Source: Anaeromyxobacter sp.
GTDB taxonomy: Bacteria; Myxococcota; Myxococcia; Myxococcales; Anaeromyxobacteraceae
Length of the DNA: 5,401 nt
Reading direction: 5' to 3'
NCBI GenBank assembly: GCA_020028115.1
Contig: JAHWYA010000174.1
Span: forward strand, 1 to 5,401
Part shown: piece after piece, positions 5,338 through 5,401 of the stretch
How positions within the stretch are numbered: position 1 is the stretch's first letter
Layout: every line of letters starts with the position of its first letter
Notes under the pieces: model-generated
Database searches by the model: none
What the model was told of the DNA's origin: nothing
What the model saw: only the letters and a program-made list of their open reading frames with translations
Translations under genes and position numbers: made by a program

Positions 5338-5401
5338 ACGCCGCGCCGACGGCGCGGCCAGGTCCGCCGCTGGTCGGCCGCCGCGCCCCGCGACGACCGC
5401 G
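5335..5401 (-). CDS. Possible C-terminal end of an upstream minus-strand gene (partial)
   Basis: From the right edge a minus-strand frame is open for 21 codons (ending DLAAPSARR) and stops with TAG at 5337-5335, ten bases... nine between stop and the DUF1992 GTG. The composition (Ala, Arg, Gly, Pro) is plausible for a protein tail in this genome but has no recognisable motif. In GC-rich DNA a frame this short is often open by chance. The stretch also contains the hairpin at 5340-5358. Confidence 0.2.
   Translation of the reverse strand, partial: AVVAGRGGRPAADLAAPSARR
5340..5358. repeat. Perfect short inverted repeat near the right edge
   Basis: GCCGCGCC (5340-5347) and GGCGCGGC (5351-5358) form an eight-pair stem with a GAC loop. 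Neither side is followed by a T run, so it is not a standard terminator. It lies just upstream of the DUF1992 start and may be structural, a remnant of a terminator, or chance. Confidence 0.4.

Overview
The window is very GC-rich (third codon positions almost all G or C) and has the gene style of a high-GC Gram-negative soil bacterium. A myxobacterial or deltaproteobacterial host (Anaeromyxobacter-like) would fit, but this is an impression from base composition and protein types, not a proven assignment. No rRNA, tRNA, CRISPR array, insertion sequence or phage gene is visible.

Layout: (1) Positions 1-1475, minus strand, hold one long gene that runs to the left edge. It joins a complete PhnC-like ABC transporter ATPase to a LysR-type effector-binding domain without the LysR DNA-binding helix-turn-helix. 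This is the most unusual object here. (2) Positions 1476-1608 are a divergent promoter region. (3) Positions 1609-2997, plus strand, encode an aspartate kinase of the ectoine-associated type, followed by a strong hairpin terminator at 3016-3043. (4) Positions 3052-5325 are a minus-strand block. In transcription order it holds a DUF1992 protein (5325-4924), the flavoprotein dodecin (4798-4592), an FAD-dependent L-2-hydroxyglutarate oxidase-like enzyme (4499-3297), and a small two-helix membrane protein (3300-3052) whose start overlaps the oxidase stop. The last 65 bases may carry the end of another minus-strand gene.

The genes do not form one obvious pathway. The oxidase and the small membrane protein are almost certainly one translationally coupled pair. 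Dodecin (flavin storage) and the FAD oxidase are neighbours on one strand, but their 92-base gap carries an imperfect hairpin, so a shared function is only a guess. The aspartate kinase stands alone: no ectABC or other lysine/threonine pathway gene is present. The fused ABC gene probably continues into transporter genes beyond the left edge.

Three minus-strand starts (1475, 4499, 5325) lack a good Shine-Dalgarno sequence and have a TA-starting hexamer at exactly -12 to -7. This suggests leaderless transcripts, best supported at 1475 where a TTGCCG box lies 17 bases further upstream.
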